Notes: generated by a model not told the origin, from the letters alone. Shown: positions 1 to 9,065, counted from the first letter of the stretch. The stretch is DNA of 64,000 nt from Flavobacteriales bacterium (GCA_020628935.1 JAHDEG010000006.1:62001-126000); one strand, 5' to 3'. Made by a program: numbers and translations.

Positions 1-434
1 GAAGCGTCTCAAGAACGAAGCAAATAATACTTTTAAAAAACACTGAATACCAGAACGATTTAATTATGTGGATGAGAATGTGTTATGGCATCCACAAAGA
101 TGGAAACGCGAGTAAAATACTACTTTGGGCAGAAAAAATTCACAGACAAAACCAAGACCAGCAAAAGTTTTTTGTTGAATACTGCTTAAACATATTTAGA
201 CAATGTATTTATATAAACTATAAAACTGCACAATTGCAAATGCTTACTAGTAACGAAAAAAGTATTTTTGAACGATTTGCCCCTTCTATAAATTCTGCTA
301 ACATTGTTAAAATAACTGAGCTTTTTGAAAGCTGCCACTATCATATTGTTAGAAATGGAAATATTAAAATGTTGTTTTTTGATTTATCATTTAAATTAGC
401 AAAACTGATTAGAGAAAAAGAAGAGGTTGCCTAA
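1..434 (+). CDS. holB: DNA polymerase III delta' subunit, C-terminal fragment
   Basis: This is the 3' end of a gene that enters from the left edge. The frame is open from base 3, so the ATG at 66 is probably internal. About 144 residues are visible. The C-terminal half (cysteine and tyrosine rich helices, a FAP-SIN stretch, then YHI-RN and a DLSFKL tail) matches my memory of the clamp-loader C-terminal domain of Bacteroidota delta' proteins. Delta' is the clamp-loader subunit that helps open the beta sliding clamp. The N-terminal ATPase-like part lies outside the window, so the assignment rests on the collar-domain tail only. The gene converges on rnhB 9 bases downstream. Confidence 0.72.
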   Translation, partial: SVSRTKQIILLKNTEYQNDLIMWMRMCYGIHKDGNASKILLWAEKIHRQNQDQQKFFVEYCLNIFRQCIYINYKTAQLQMLTSNEKSIFERFAPSINSANIVKITELFESCHYHIVRNGNIKMLFFDLSFKLAKLIREKEEVA

Positions 435-443
435 CGTAACAGA

Positions 444-1028
444 TTACTTATCGGTAAGTAATTTAAATGTTTTTCGGTGGTAAATAGATGCTCCGTGTAA
501 TTGTATTTGAGCTCTGTGAAATTCTGTAGGATAGCCTTTATTTTTTTTCCAATCGAATATGGGGTGTTCTTTACTTATACGCTCCATGTATTCATCTCTG
601 TATGTTTTGGCTAAAACAGACGCTGCTGCTATTGAACAAAACCGTGCATCGCCTTTTATTTCGCAAGAGAACGGAATAGTTAAATCTGTTTTAAATCTAT
701 TACCGTCAATAAGTAAGCTGTCTGGCTTAACTTTTAATGCTTTTACAGCTCTCGTCATTGCTAAAAAAGAAGCGTTTAAGATATTAATTTCGTCAATTTC
801 TTTTTCTGACACAAAACTCACTGCATAAGCCAGCGCTTGTTTTTCAATTATTGGTCTTATTAAATCTCTTCGCTTTGCGGTTAACTTTTTTGAATCGTTG
901 AGGATTTCGAAGGGGAACGTTTTTGGCAAAATAACGGCCGCAGCAACAACAGGGCCAGCCAAACAACCTCTGCCTGCTTCATCACAACCTGCTTCTAAAT
1001 GTAGTTTATTTAAATAATGATTAAGCAT
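444..1028 (-). CDS. rnhB: Ribonuclease HII
   Basis: RNase HII cleaves the RNA strand of RNA-DNA hybrids and starts removal of ribonucleotides misincorporated in DNA. The family motif GCDEAGRGCLAGPV lies at residues 14-27. The four acidic catalytic residues fit D16, E17, D108 (LLIDGN) and D127 (IKGDAR). I chose the ATG at 1028, giving 194 residues, because the family motif then sits at its usual distance from the N-terminus. A longer frame upstream to 1103 would run deep into the glycosyltransferase gene. The start overlaps the end of that gene by 8 bases, which suggests translational coupling. Identification is firm; the start is fairly firm. Confidence 0.95.
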   Translation of the reverse strand: MLNHYLNKLHLEAGCDEAGRGCLAGPVVAAAVILPKTFPFEILNDSKKLTAKRRDLIRPIIEKQALAYAVSFVSEKEIDEINILNASFLAMTRAVKALKVKPDSLLIDGNRFKTDLTIPFSCEIKGDARFCSIAAASVLAKTYRDEYMERISKEHPIFDWKKNKGYPTEFHRAQIQLHGASIYHRKTFKLLTDK

Positions 1029-2157
1029 AAATTGCTTTTTGAATACTTTTCCACAATAAATCTGATGTGTTTTGCCAAGTAAATGTTTTTGCTCTTTTAA
1101 CACCTTCGGAAATTAACTTAGAGCGAAGTTTATCATCTAAATGAATCTTTAGCATTCCGTTTGAAATATCGTTAACACTTTCAGGGTTAACGCAAATTGC
1201 AGCTGTGGCTGCAATTTCTGGGAGCGAGCTCACATTAGAGCATATTACAGGGGTTTCGCAGCTGAAAGCTTCAATAATTGGTATTCCAAATCCTTCAAAT
1301 TTAGAAACATACAATAATCCTTTAGCAGATGGTAGTAACTTAAGATACTCTTGATCTGAAATTCGCCCTAAAAAAACAACATCGTTCGCATGCTTCATTG
1401 AAGCGAGTGTTTGCTGCATTTCTCTGGTCCACCATTTTTTATTACCAGCTAATAAAAATTTATCGGATGAATTTGAAGCTTTTTTATACTCATCAAAAGC
1501 TTTTAACATATTAATAATGTTTTTTCGAGGATGAATACTGCCTATAAAAAACCAAAAAGGAGAGCCAAAAGAATACTTTTTTATAACCTTTAAAGCCTCT
1601 TCTTTTGCAAGTGGATTAAAACTAGCATTCACCCCGTTGTAAACTACATCAATTAGCGCGGGATTAATGTTATAATTATTCACTATGTCTGCTTTTGAGA
1701 ATTCTGAGACTGTTGCTATTCGTTCAGCATTACGAGCGAATTTCGGAAAATTATAGTTGTAATATTTTGCGTGAAAATAGGGTAAATTTTCAGGTTTATG
1801 TAGGAAGTTTATATCATGAATAACAGGCAATGTTTTAACATTACTCCTATTTATTGAAAAACCGTCTGGCGAAAGAAATAAATCTACCTTATTGTTTTTC
1901 AAATATTGTTTAACCGAAAATTGAAACCACAAGTACCAAAGTATTGGGTGTCTTGCTTGCGGAAATAGCACTACGGGAGTTACATTTTTACTGTAAACAA
2001 ACTTGTCGTCAAACTTACGATCAAAAAGGAAAAAGAAATCTACCTCAGGGTGATCGGTAGTTAGCCGGCTCAACGTTTCATGGGTAAATCTACCAATGCC
2101 TTCAAGTTTATTATTGAGCAACAAACGTGTGTTTACAGCTATGCGAAGTTTACCCAA
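1021..2157 (-). CDS. Glycosyltransferase, GT4 type
   Basis: Family 4 (GT-B fold) retaining glycosyltransferase of 378 residues, probably acting at the cytoplasmic side on a cell-surface polysaccharide or glycolipid. The N-terminal half has RLLLNNKLEGIGRFTHE, the acceptor-side glycine-rich loop. The C-terminal half has FIGSIHPRKN, and then the sugar-nucleotide binding region with KFEGFGIPIIEAFSCETPVICSN, including the E-x7-E pattern of the family. The start is a TTG at 2157; no ATG gives a complete N-terminus. It overlaps rnhB by 8 bases, so the two are likely co-transcribed. Donor and acceptor sugars cannot be read from sequence. Confidence 0.88.
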   Translation of the reverse strand: MGKLRIAVNTRLLLNNKLEGIGRFTHETLSRLTTDHPEVDFFFLFDRKFDDKFVYSKNVTPVVLFPQARHPILWYLWFQFSVKQYLKNNKVDLFLSPDGFSINRSNVKTLPVIHDINFLHKPENLPYFHAKYYNYNFPKFARNAERIATVSEFSKADIVNNYNINPALIDVVYNGVNASFNPLAKEEALKVIKKYSFGSPFWFFIGSIHPRKNIINMLKAFDEYKKASNSSDKFLLAGNKKWWTREMQQTLASMKHANDVVFLGRISDQEYLKLLPSAKGLLYVSKFEGFGIPIIEAFSCETPVICSNVSSLPEIAATAAICVNPESVNDISNGMLKIHLDDKLRSKLISEGVKRAKTFTWQNTSDLLWKSIQKAIYA

Positions 2158-2187
2158 AAGCCGGTATCTTTTTTATATGATACTAAT

Positions 2188-4281
2188 CTAAAAGAATTTA
2201 GAGCGATTATCTGTAATATCAGACTTCTCTTTTAACACATTATATGCTTGGTAATCAACTCTACTTTTATAAGCTTGGTTCAACTGTGTTTTATCTGCAA
2301 TGCTGACCTCAGTGGCTGTTTTACCAGTAAGGTTTTCAAGCTTAATAAGAAACACGCCAAACTCACCTACAATTGGTTTTGAAACCTCGCCTTTTTTTAA
2401 TGCAAAAGTAGCACCTATAACTTCTTTTTCTGCTCCTAAACCCGGTACTGTATATGCACCAAATGTAACGTTATCAGCAGTTTTAATAGTTTCTGACCAC
2501 TTTGTAGCCGCAGTTTGAAGTGAATAATTACCTCCCAATTGCTCAATTAACTTTTCAGCCTTTTTTTGCTTGATAACTTCTTGTTCAATCTCAGTTTTAA
2601 TTAGATCTAAAGAAGGAGTTCCCTTAGGTCGTGTCTCGGTGATTTTAGCAACCACAAAACGATCTTCAAGCTCAAATGGCTCAGAAACATCTCCTTTACT
2701 TCCTTCAAAAACCCATCTCACTAAGTCCCGGGAATCCCCTAAGCCTCTAATAGTTTTGTCGCTTTCTTTTATTTGAGCTGCATCTCTAAGTCCTTTAGCA
2801 TTTTCTTCAAAACCACTTTCCGAGTTATTTAATGAGAATTTGCTTGCTAAATTATAAGCTGTTTCAATGGTTGATCTTGAAGGCACAATTTGTTTATCAA
2901 TAGTTGCCACTAACCTTTTCTCTAGCTTTTCTGTTAAATCAGTTATTTTTATAATATGAAGACCTTGAGATGATTCAACTTTAGTGACTTCGTTTATTTC
3001 ACCTCCGTTAAATGCAAAATCACTAATTACAGGAAGCATTCTTCCTTCTTGAAACCAACCTAAATCTCCACCGTTTTTACCAGTTTCTTGATCTTCAGAG
3101 CCTGTAGCTGCAACTTGCTCAAAAGGCATGCCCGATTGAATAAGATTGTAAAGGCTATCAATTTTAGCTTGCGCAGCTAAAGTGTCTCCATTGTTAATTC
3201 TTACAAAAATATGACTTGCTTTTGCTGAATCTGGAGCTTGCTTGATGTCAAGAATTTTCAATAGTTTTAATTTGCCATCTTCAGAATCTAGCACCGGACC
3301 AATTACCTGTTTTTTAGTGGCTTGTGTAATTAAAGTATCTAAACTAGCAGGAATAGTGTTTTTTGTGTAATATCTTATACTGCCCGCAGCTTTTGAAGCG
3401 TACGAACTTACAAACAAGGTATCATCTTTAGTTTCTTTAAATTGAACCTTAAGGCTGTTAAGCGTATTTCTTATCAACTGCTTGTCTTCTGCAGTTGGTG
3501 TTACATTGAAAGAAACGTATTTAATTGATCTAGTAGCGTCTGTTGCTTGATACTTAGCATCATTTTTATGTGCGTTGTAATATGTTTGCAAGTCAGCATC
3601 TGTAAAACTAATATCTGCATTTTCTATAGAAGAAAATCTTTTTGTAACATAACTAATGTTTGCAGATTGCGACTTGTTTTGAGCACTTAACTTCGCTTGA
3701 ACGTTTGTTGTGTACAAGCCTTTTTTAAGCATGTTAAGATATTTTGTTTTTATATGGTCTTTTTGAATTCCTTCCTCAAAAGAGTTCCACCTTGCTTGCT
3801 CTTCACCTGTTTCATCATTTTCTAAATTTTGAATATAGTTAGAAACCGTTGCTGGATTAAACTGACCTGTTTGAGGATCTCCAAAGTTTTGAGCGATCGC
3901 AGGGTGTGGGTTTTTACCTTGTATTAACCCCTTCACAAATTCATTACCTGTAACTGAAAGTCCTAAATCTTTTGCTCTTTTCACTACAACAAGATCTTGT
4001 TCAAAGTCGTTCCATACTTGTTCTCTAATTTGTTCTTTTATATCATCTGGAACAGTGATTGTTTGAGCATTTTTTTTGTAAATTTCAACTTGCTCATCTA
4101 CCTTATTTAAAAACTTATTATAAGGTATTTCTTCACCATTAATTTCTGCAATAAACTGTGGTTGTTGTGATGCACCCTGCCCACTTAAAAAGCCTTCGCC
4201 TAAAATAAAGCCAACTAAAGCTACACCTAAAACTATAATTACCAGCATAGAACGCTGACGTATTTTACCAATAACTGCCAT
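2188..4281 (-). CDS. PpiD-like membrane-anchored peptidyl-prolyl isomerase / periplasmic chaperone
   Basis: The 697-residue protein has one N-terminal membrane anchor (about residues 12-32, after IGKIRQRS) and a large periplasmic part. The first 200 residues form a SurA/PpiD-type N-terminal chaperone domain. A parvulin-type domain sits near residues 350-450, beginning with ASHIFVRI and holding GKNGGDLGWFQEG and a final GLHIIKITD strand. A second, degenerate parvulin-like region follows to the C-terminus. Such proteins help fold secreted and outer-membrane proteins. It is the last gene of the minus-strand envelope cluster. A candidate -7 box lies upstream at 4310-4317, so it may also have its own promoter. 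Confidence 0.9.
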   Translation of the reverse strand: MAVIGKIRQRSMLVIIVLGVALVGFILGEGFLSGQGASQQPQFIAEINGEEIPYNKFLNKVDEQVEIYKKNAQTITVPDDIKEQIREQVWNDFEQDLVVVKRAKDLGLSVTGNEFVKGLIQGKNPHPAIAQNFGDPQTGQFNPATVSNYIQNLENDETGEEQARWNSFEEGIQKDHIKTKYLNMLKKGLYTTNVQAKLSAQNKSQSANISYVTKRFSSIENADISFTDADLQTYYNAHKNDAKYQATDATRSIKYVSFNVTPTAEDKQLIRNTLNSLKVQFKETKDDTLFVSSYASKAAGSIRYYTKNTIPASLDTLITQATKKQVIGPVLDSEDGKLKLLKILDIKQAPDSAKASHIFVRINNGDTLAAQAKIDSLYNLIQSGMPFEQVAATGSEDQETGKNGGDLGWFQEGRMLPVISDFAFNGGEINEVTKVESSQGLHIIKITDLTEKLEKRLVATIDKQIVPSRSTIETAYNLASKFSLNNSESGFEENAKGLRDAAQIKESDKTIRGLGDSRDLVRWVFEGSKGDVSEPFELEDRFVVAKITETRPKGTPSLDLIKTEIEQEVIKQKKAEKLIEQLGGNYSLQTAATKWSETIKTADNVTFGAYTVPGLGAEKEVIGATFALKKGEVSKPIVGEFGVFLIKLENLTGKTATEVSIADKTQLNQAYKSRVDYQAYNVLKEKSDITDNRSKFF

Positions 4282-4415
4282 AAGATCAATAATTAATCGG
4301 GCGAATATACAAAATTAAGGGTTGAAATTACAAGCTATTGATTTAGGTAATTGATTGTTATTAATGAATTATAGCTAAAAACATCAAAAACTAGGGTCTA
4401 AAAACATTTGTTAAC

Positions 4416-5672
4416 CTATAAAACCTGTAGTTTAATTAGGTCAATTCTGTTTTCGTTTACTTCCTTAATTTTAAATACAAAATCGTTGTATAAAACAACT
4501 TCGCCTTCTGAGGGGATATCTTCTTGTATATGAATAATCATCCCTCCTAACGTTTCTACACCATCAAATTCAGGTAGTTTTAAGTCATATTCTTCATTTA
4601 AATAATCAACCTCTAGTCGAGCAGAGAATAAATAGTTATGCTCATCAATTTTTTGTTCAACTAAGTCTTCTGTGTCGTGTTCATCTTCAATTTCACCAAA
4701 AATTTCTTCAACTATATCTTCAACAGTTAACATACCAGATGTTCCACCAAGTTCGTCAACTACAATAGCTATACTTTTCTGTTTTTTAATAAATAGCTCT
4801 AGCACTTCGCTTGCAGCCATAGTTTCTGGAACCACAAAAATAGGTAGCATTACACTTTTAATACTCTCTGGGTTTTTAAAAAGCTCAAAATGATGAACGT
4901 AGCCTATTATGTTATCTATATTTTCTTTGTAAATAAGTATTTTGGAAAGTTCTGAATTAATGAAAGTGTTTTTCAATGCTGTGATGGACTCATTAAAGTC
5001 TAGAGCTATTATTTCTGTTCGGGGTATCATACATTCACGGGCTTTTAACTCCCCAAAACCTAATGCATTTTGAAATATTTGCACTTCATGTTCCATGTCT
5101 TCATGGTTTATATTTTCTGTGGCTTCTCTTAGGTAGTTATCTAAATCTACTCTTCCAAAACTTTCAGATGTAAGGCTGGAATTGTCATCTGGATTTTTAA
5201 ATAACTTAAGAAATAAGCTAGCCAAGCCGGTTATTAAAAGAGCAGGCAACAAAAGCAGGTAATAAAAAAACATTATTGGAATAGCGAACAATGAAAGAAC
5301 GCCATTTGCATTGTTTTTAAAAATACTTTTAGGCAAAAACTCAGCGGTAACAAGTATAACAAGGGTTGAGAATACTATTTGAAGTATAAATACAAGTACA
5401 GAATTAGCGATAATATTAAATAAAATGGGATCAATAAGTTTGGCCATAAAAATTCCATACACAACTAATGCTACATTATTACCTATTAACATAGCGCCTA
5501 TAAAAGTAGCTGGGCGCTCTTGTAAGTATGCTAGAATCCTTCCGGAAAGAATACCTTGTTTATTCTTTAGTTCAATTTGCAACTTATTTGCAGAAACAAA
5601 CGCGATTTCAACTCCTGAAAAAAAAGCAGAAAATAATATAGTTACAAGAATTATTGGTAATTCAATTGGCAT
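4416..5672 (-). CDS. CNNM/CorC-family membrane protein (HlyC/CorC type)
   Basis: The protein has 418 residues. It begins with a CNNM (DUF21) membrane domain of about 170 residues (SAFFSGVEIAFVSANK is the typical first segment). A CBS pair follows near 205-330, including REC MIPRTEI and VVDELGGTSGMLTVEDIVEEIFGEI, and then a C-terminal CorC_HlyC domain. CNNM/CorC proteins are linked to magnesium and cobalt transport; 'hemolysin' is a historical label. GldE of gliding bacteria belongs to the same superfamily, but I see no reason to call this GldE. Its ATG shares bases with the stop of the small gene before it (TAATG), a sign of translational coupling. Confidence 0.9.
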   Translation of the reverse strand: MPIELPIILVTILFSAFFSGVEIAFVSANKLQIELKNKQGILSGRILAYLQERPATFIGAMLIGNNVALVVYGIFMAKLIDPILFNIIANSVLVFILQIVFSTLVILVTAEFLPKSIFKNNANGVLSLFAIPIMFFYYLLLLPALLITGLASLFLKLFKNPDDNSSLTSESFGRVDLDNYLREATENINHEDMEHEVQIFQNALGFGELKARECMIPRTEIIALDFNESITALKNTFINSELSKILIYKENIDNIIGYVHHFELFKNPESIKSVMLPIFVVPETMAASEVLELFIKKQKSIAIVVDELGGTSGMLTVEDIVEEIFGEIEDEHDTEDLVEQKIDEHNYLFSARLEVDYLNEEYDLKLPEFDGVETLGGMIIHIQEDIPSEGEVVLYNDFVFKIKEVNENRIDLIKLQVL

Positions 5673-5854
5673 TATTCAGGGTTTTTTAATCTTGAAAAGC
5701 GCCTAAACAAATACATTGCTAAGGCTATAAAAGGCATTGATATTAATACATAATCATAATCAACCTTTTGACTTTGAATATAAGCAACTAATACGCTAGT
5801 CACCATGAAGGTTACTAACCAAAATACTTCCATGATTTTATGGTAATTCTTCAT
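5672..5854 (-). CDS. Small two-segment membrane protein between lptC and the CNNM gene
   Basis: A 60-residue protein of unknown function with two hydrophobic stretches: FWLVTFMVTSVLVAYI and YVLISMPFIALAMYLF, followed by a basic tail (RRFSRLKN). This suggests a small inner-membrane hairpin. I chose the ATG at 5854 (MKNYHK); the ATG at 5833 (MEVFW) is a realistic alternative that starts just after the lptC stop. From 5854 it overlaps lptC by 17 bases. Its stop overlaps the start of the CNNM gene as TAATG. Tight packing on both sides argues that it is a real gene. Confidence 0.7.
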   Translation of the reverse strand: MKNYHKIMEVFWLVTFMVTSVLVAYIQSQKVDYDYVLISMPFIALAMYLFRRFSRLKNPE

Positions 5855-6416
5855 CTTTAATATTAAATATCCCCTTAACTTTTTTAATCTTATATTTTGT
5901 AAAGTTACCATTTGAAATTAAAGTATCACCATACAACACTTCATCCTTAGTTGTTATTTTAACAAATTTGTTTGTATATATAGAATCTTTTGTCTCATCC
6001 CACCACAGCTCTTCGGTATTTAATTCATCACCATTCTCGTTAACTATTACTACACTATCTTTCAAAAAAATGCGTTCATCAGGCTCATATTTAATAGCAT
6101 ATTGAGCTTTTATTTGAGAATTCACTGTTCCTGTTCTATCATAAAAATCGATATTTAATCCTTCTAAAAACTCTACATACGAAGAATCTTCATTAATTAT
6201 ATATCGATCTAAGAACGGTGCGGTAAGCACAAATTCAATTTTAGCAGAATCTGTACTAATTAATTCTATATCTTCTGCTGATTCTGAAGGAAGATTGTCT
6301 AATGTTAATTCATTCACTTCATTAATATCATTTGAACAAGAACAAACGAAAGCTATTAATAAGCAATAAAAAAGCCCTCTTGCAAAGAGGGCTTTAGGTA
6401 TTTTTAAGGCTAACAC
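5838..6416 (-). CDS. lptC: LPS export protein LptC, lipoprotein-like
   Basis: LptC carries lipopolysaccharide between the LptBFG transporter and the periplasmic bridge. The 192-residue protein fits the Bacteroidota form: an N-terminal lipobox (FVCSC, cysteine about residue 27) and then beta-strand-rich repeats typical of the LptC/OstA jelly roll, such as the AQYAIKYEPDERIFLKDSV stretch. The start is a GTG at 6416; an in-frame stop lies four codons upstream, and no other canonical start precedes the lipobox. A strong minus-directed intrinsic terminator (6371-6395) lies within codons 8-16, encoding the basic n-region of the signal peptide. It starts 18 bases after the TPR gene. Confidence 0.85.
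   Translation of the reverse strand: MLALKIPKALFARGLFYCLLIAFVCSCSNDINEVNELTLDNLPSESAEDIELISTDSAKIEFVLTAPFLDRYIINEDSSYVEFLEGLNIDFYDRTGTVNSQIKAQYAIKYEPDERIFLKDSVVIVNENGDELNTEELWWDETKDSIYTNKFVKITTKDEVLYGDTLISNGNFTKYKIKKVKGIFNIKDEELP
6371..6395 (-). terminator. Perfect hairpin plus U-run inside the 5' end of lptC
   Basis: An 11-bp perfect stem (AAAGCCCTCTT with its complement) closes a 3-base loop. Read on the minus strand it runs into six T residues and then ATTGC, the form of a Rho-independent terminator. It begins only about 21 bases inside the lptC reading frame and lies just after the TPR gene. Both termination and read-through are plausible, since lptC has no other visible start. Confidence 0.75.
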
Positions 6417-6434
6417 AATTGCAGTTTACAGAAA

Positions 6435-7763
6435 CTATCTATTGAATCTTACCTTAGTTGATTCATTGATCCAACAACCAACGGTATAGCTACTGCCCTC
6501 AGTTATATTATGAAAAAAGCAATCTTCTTTTGAAGGGAAATAGGCTGAATACTTATTGATGTTTTTTGTTGCTTCAGCAGCTACTGATTCATCAACACTC
6601 TTTGCTTTGTAAAACTTATCTATTGCTACCCAATACGCAGATTTTTTAGTACAATTGTTATCTCCGCACTGTCCAGCGCTTGCTGCATAAGCCGTGCCAA
6701 TTACTATGTATGCTTCACCCAGGTTAGGGTTTAACTCTAACGCTTTGTTGGCATATGTTCTGGAAGAGGAATACTGTCCGGTTTTTAGGTAACATTTTGA
6801 AGCGTTCATAAATGCCTTAATTTTATTTTCGGAAGTTGTAGCTAGTTCAGCAGCTTGAATAAAAAAGGGTGCTGCTTTTGCGCAATTATCTTTTTGATTA
6901 ACCCCCAGAGCTACTGAAGACTCGTAAGATGGGTTCGCTTTATGTAGGGTTGATGCCGCCTTAAAAAACAGCTCGCTATCTGTACAACCTTTTTTGTCTA
7001 AAATTTTAGTTATTGTCTTTAATAGAGCCTCGTTATTTGGCTCGGCCTCATACTTTTTAGAGTATAACTCATTTAAATCTTCACAACTAGCTACTTTACT
7101 AAAAATTTTGTCAATTTCATCATACACCTTTTGGTAACCACTTTTACTTGACTCACTTTTTTCTTCGTCTGATAAATTATTATCTAAAGTAGTGCTTAAC
7201 TTATCATATACAGTTAATAACTCTTGTTTGTATGCAACATCTTTAGTTTTAGCATAAAGAGAAAATAATGACTTGTAATAATAATATATCGCGTTAGGAT
7301 CAGAATCGTCAGCTTCCATTTCATAGGCCTTAGATAATAACTTGTAAGCTTCTTCTAAACTATCAGCTTTGTTGTATTTATATAGGGTAACACCTTTTTT
7401 CCCTAAAACATATCCTTCCTCCCCAAAGTTTTTCTCTCTTAAGTCAAGTAAGCTTAACATTGCATCTACTAATTCTTGTTTTTTAGCATCGTCCGTTTCA
7501 GCTTTAATTAATGCTTTGTACGCTTTTCCTCCATTAACATATATTGACTTATGTAATTTAGGACAAAAATTAAGTACCTGTTGCAGTGGAATTATTGCTT
7601 GCTTGTATTCTTTTTGCTTGAAATATTCGTTGTATAAAGAATAGTTTTTTACGCACTCAGTACTGTCAGCTGGTGTTTCTCCGAAATTATACGCTGCTTG
7701 AGCAAAACTTGATTGAACATTAAGTAATACTGCGAATAATAATATGACTGATGATTTTTTCAT
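6435..7763 (-). CDS. TPR-repeat exported protein
   Basis: The protein has 442 residues with a signal peptide (MKKSSVILLFAVLLNVQ to FAQA). TPR-like helical pairs run through the body: ECVKNYSLYNEYFKQKEYKQAIIPLQQVL near 40, and the clearest unit SRTYANKALELNPNLGEAYIVIGTAYAAS near 335-365. Several cysteines (ESCV-type N-terminal, CGDNNC near 370, CFFHN and GCW near the C-terminus) may form disulfides. The substrate is unknown. The protein is probably periplasmic, and its place between an outer-membrane protein and lptC suggests an envelope-assembly role, which is inference. Confidence 0.85.
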   Translation of the reverse strand: MKKSSVILLFAVLLNVQSSFAQAAYNFGETPADSTECVKNYSLYNEYFKQKEYKQAIIPLQQVLNFCPKLHKSIYVNGGKAYKALIKAETDDAKKQELVDAMLSLLDLREKNFGEEGYVLGKKGVTLYKYNKADSLEEAYKLLSKAYEMEADDSDPNAIYYYYKSLFSLYAKTKDVAYKQELLTVYDKLSTTLDNNLSDEEKSESSKSGYQKVYDEIDKIFSKVASCEDLNELYSKKYEAEPNNEALLKTITKILDKKGCTDSELFFKAASTLHKANPSYESSVALGVNQKDNCAKAAPFFIQAAELATTSENKIKAFMNASKCYLKTGQYSSSRTYANKALELNPNLGEAYIVIGTAYAASAGQCGDNNCTKKSAYWVAIDKFYKAKSVDESVAAEATKNINKYSAYFPSKEDCFFHNITEGSSYTVGCWINESTKVRFNR

Positions 7764-7772
7764 AATTTTTTT

Positions 7773-9062
7773 TTAATCGTATTTTCTTTTTCTAAACCAT
7801 TTATTTGAAAGAGCGGGGCTTAAAGTAAACCCTGCATATAAATTGTAAAACAATTCTGAATATTGAGCATCAATAGCTCCATTTGTAAAAGAACCAATTT
7901 CTGTGCCAAACGTAATCATACTCTTAGATCTGTTATATTTCACTTTAGATGAAATAGGTATTCCAAAGCCCAACGTTGCGCTCTGGGACACTAAATCTGA
8001 TCCTGAAATTTGAATATAATGTTGTTTCTGCTTTGCCCCTACACTTAGTCTAAATGGATCTGCTAAACCATCTTTTTTTCTTTTTAGAAGGATTTGCCCA
8101 CCTACCCCAATTTCTGTCTGATTGCTATATGTTTCAGATGTTTTGGTATAACTAAAGTTTTTCCAATTTTGAGAATTGTAATCCATATAAAAAGTAAACA
8201 CTTCACCTAACTTAAGTGAAATTCCTAAACCAATTTCTGTAGGAATTGTTGATTCCAAGCTACTGTTTGCAAATGATATAGTATCTATCGTGTTTACAAA
8301 TGAAGTTTGATAAGATGTGCCTATTTCACTAACCTCCGTTTTTAAATTTATGGATGAACTATAGGTAAAACCTACTCCTAAAGTAGCCAAATCAGATAAT
8401 TTACGATCAGCCATTAAGCCAAACTTTATTCCAGATCCTTTTGAAAATGAAGATTGTTCGTTTAAATAACTAAAGGCATTGGCCTGATTGAAGGTAATTG
8501 ATTTTGTTTTTTGAATGTTTCCAAACATGAAATTTCCTTGCAATCCAAGAGAAAGGGTAGACAAGCTATCAACTTTTAATTTTCTAGAAAGTGATAAATT
8601 GAATGTGTTTATTCCGCCTGAAGCAAATGCTAGGTTTGATGATGTAAAATCGTTTGTTGTTTGTGTTGTTCTTGATAAAAAACCAACTCTAGAATATGGA
8701 GAAAGACCAAAACCAAATCCCCATTTATCTTTTTGTATCGGGAAAAAAAGTTGTACATGTGAAAAACCCGCACTCCTATTTGTTGCCTCAACATTGCCTT
8801 CTCTAATTCTTTGGCTATAACTTGTTAAACCTAAATCAAAATACGTTTCTTTTAAATACCCGCCAAATGCAGGATTTGATAAGTTTACCCCAGAAATTGG
8901 TATATAAGCATTACCTATTCCTCCAAGAATTTTTTGATTAACATTTGTAGGTTTTTCAACTAGGCCTATGCCATAGTTACTAAATGGTGAAACACTATTT
9001 TGTGAATACGCTACCCTTGTAATTAATAATGTTAGAAGAATTATGTAGTTACTTTTTTTCAA
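7773..9062 (-). CDS. Outer-membrane beta-barrel protein of unknown function
   Basis: The protein has 429 residues with a signal peptide ending near AYSQ and a mature part beginning SVSPFSNYGIGLVEKP, typical of a Bacteroidota family of FadL/porin-like barrels. The body alternates short polar and hydrophobic segments with repeated aromatic ends (FGFGLSPYSRVGF, LGVGFTYSSSINLKT, GFGIPISSKVKY). The start is a TTG at 9062, four bases after coaX; no ATG would keep the signal peptide. I recognise the neighbourhood (coaX, barrel, TPR, lptC) as recurrent in Bacteroidota, but not a known function. Confidence 0.82.
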   Translation of the reverse strand: MKKSNYIILLTLLITRVAYSQNSVSPFSNYGIGLVEKPTNVNQKILGGIGNAYIPISGVNLSNPAFGGYLKETYFDLGLTSYSQRIREGNVEATNRSAGFSHVQLFFPIQKDKWGFGFGLSPYSRVGFLSRTTQTTNDFTSSNLAFASGGINTFNLSLSRKLKVDSLSTLSLGLQGNFMFGNIQKTKSITFNQANAFSYLNEQSSFSKGSGIKFGLMADRKLSDLATLGVGFTYSSSINLKTEVSEIGTSYQTSFVNTIDTISFANSSLESTIPTEIGLGISLKLGEVFTFYMDYNSQNWKNFSYTKTSETYSNQTEIGVGGQILLKRKKDGLADPFRLSVGAKQKQHYIQISGSDLVSQSATLGFGIPISSKVKYNRSKSMITFGTEIGSFTNGAIDAQYSELFYNLYAGFTLSPALSNKWFRKRKYD

Positions 9063-9065
9063 ACT

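Noticed and set aside
4310-4333. Possible promoter before the PpiD-like gene
   Set aside because: The -7 box TAATTTTG is good, but the nearest TTG is only 13 bases upstream of it, shorter than the usual spacing, so I do not list it as a separate feature.
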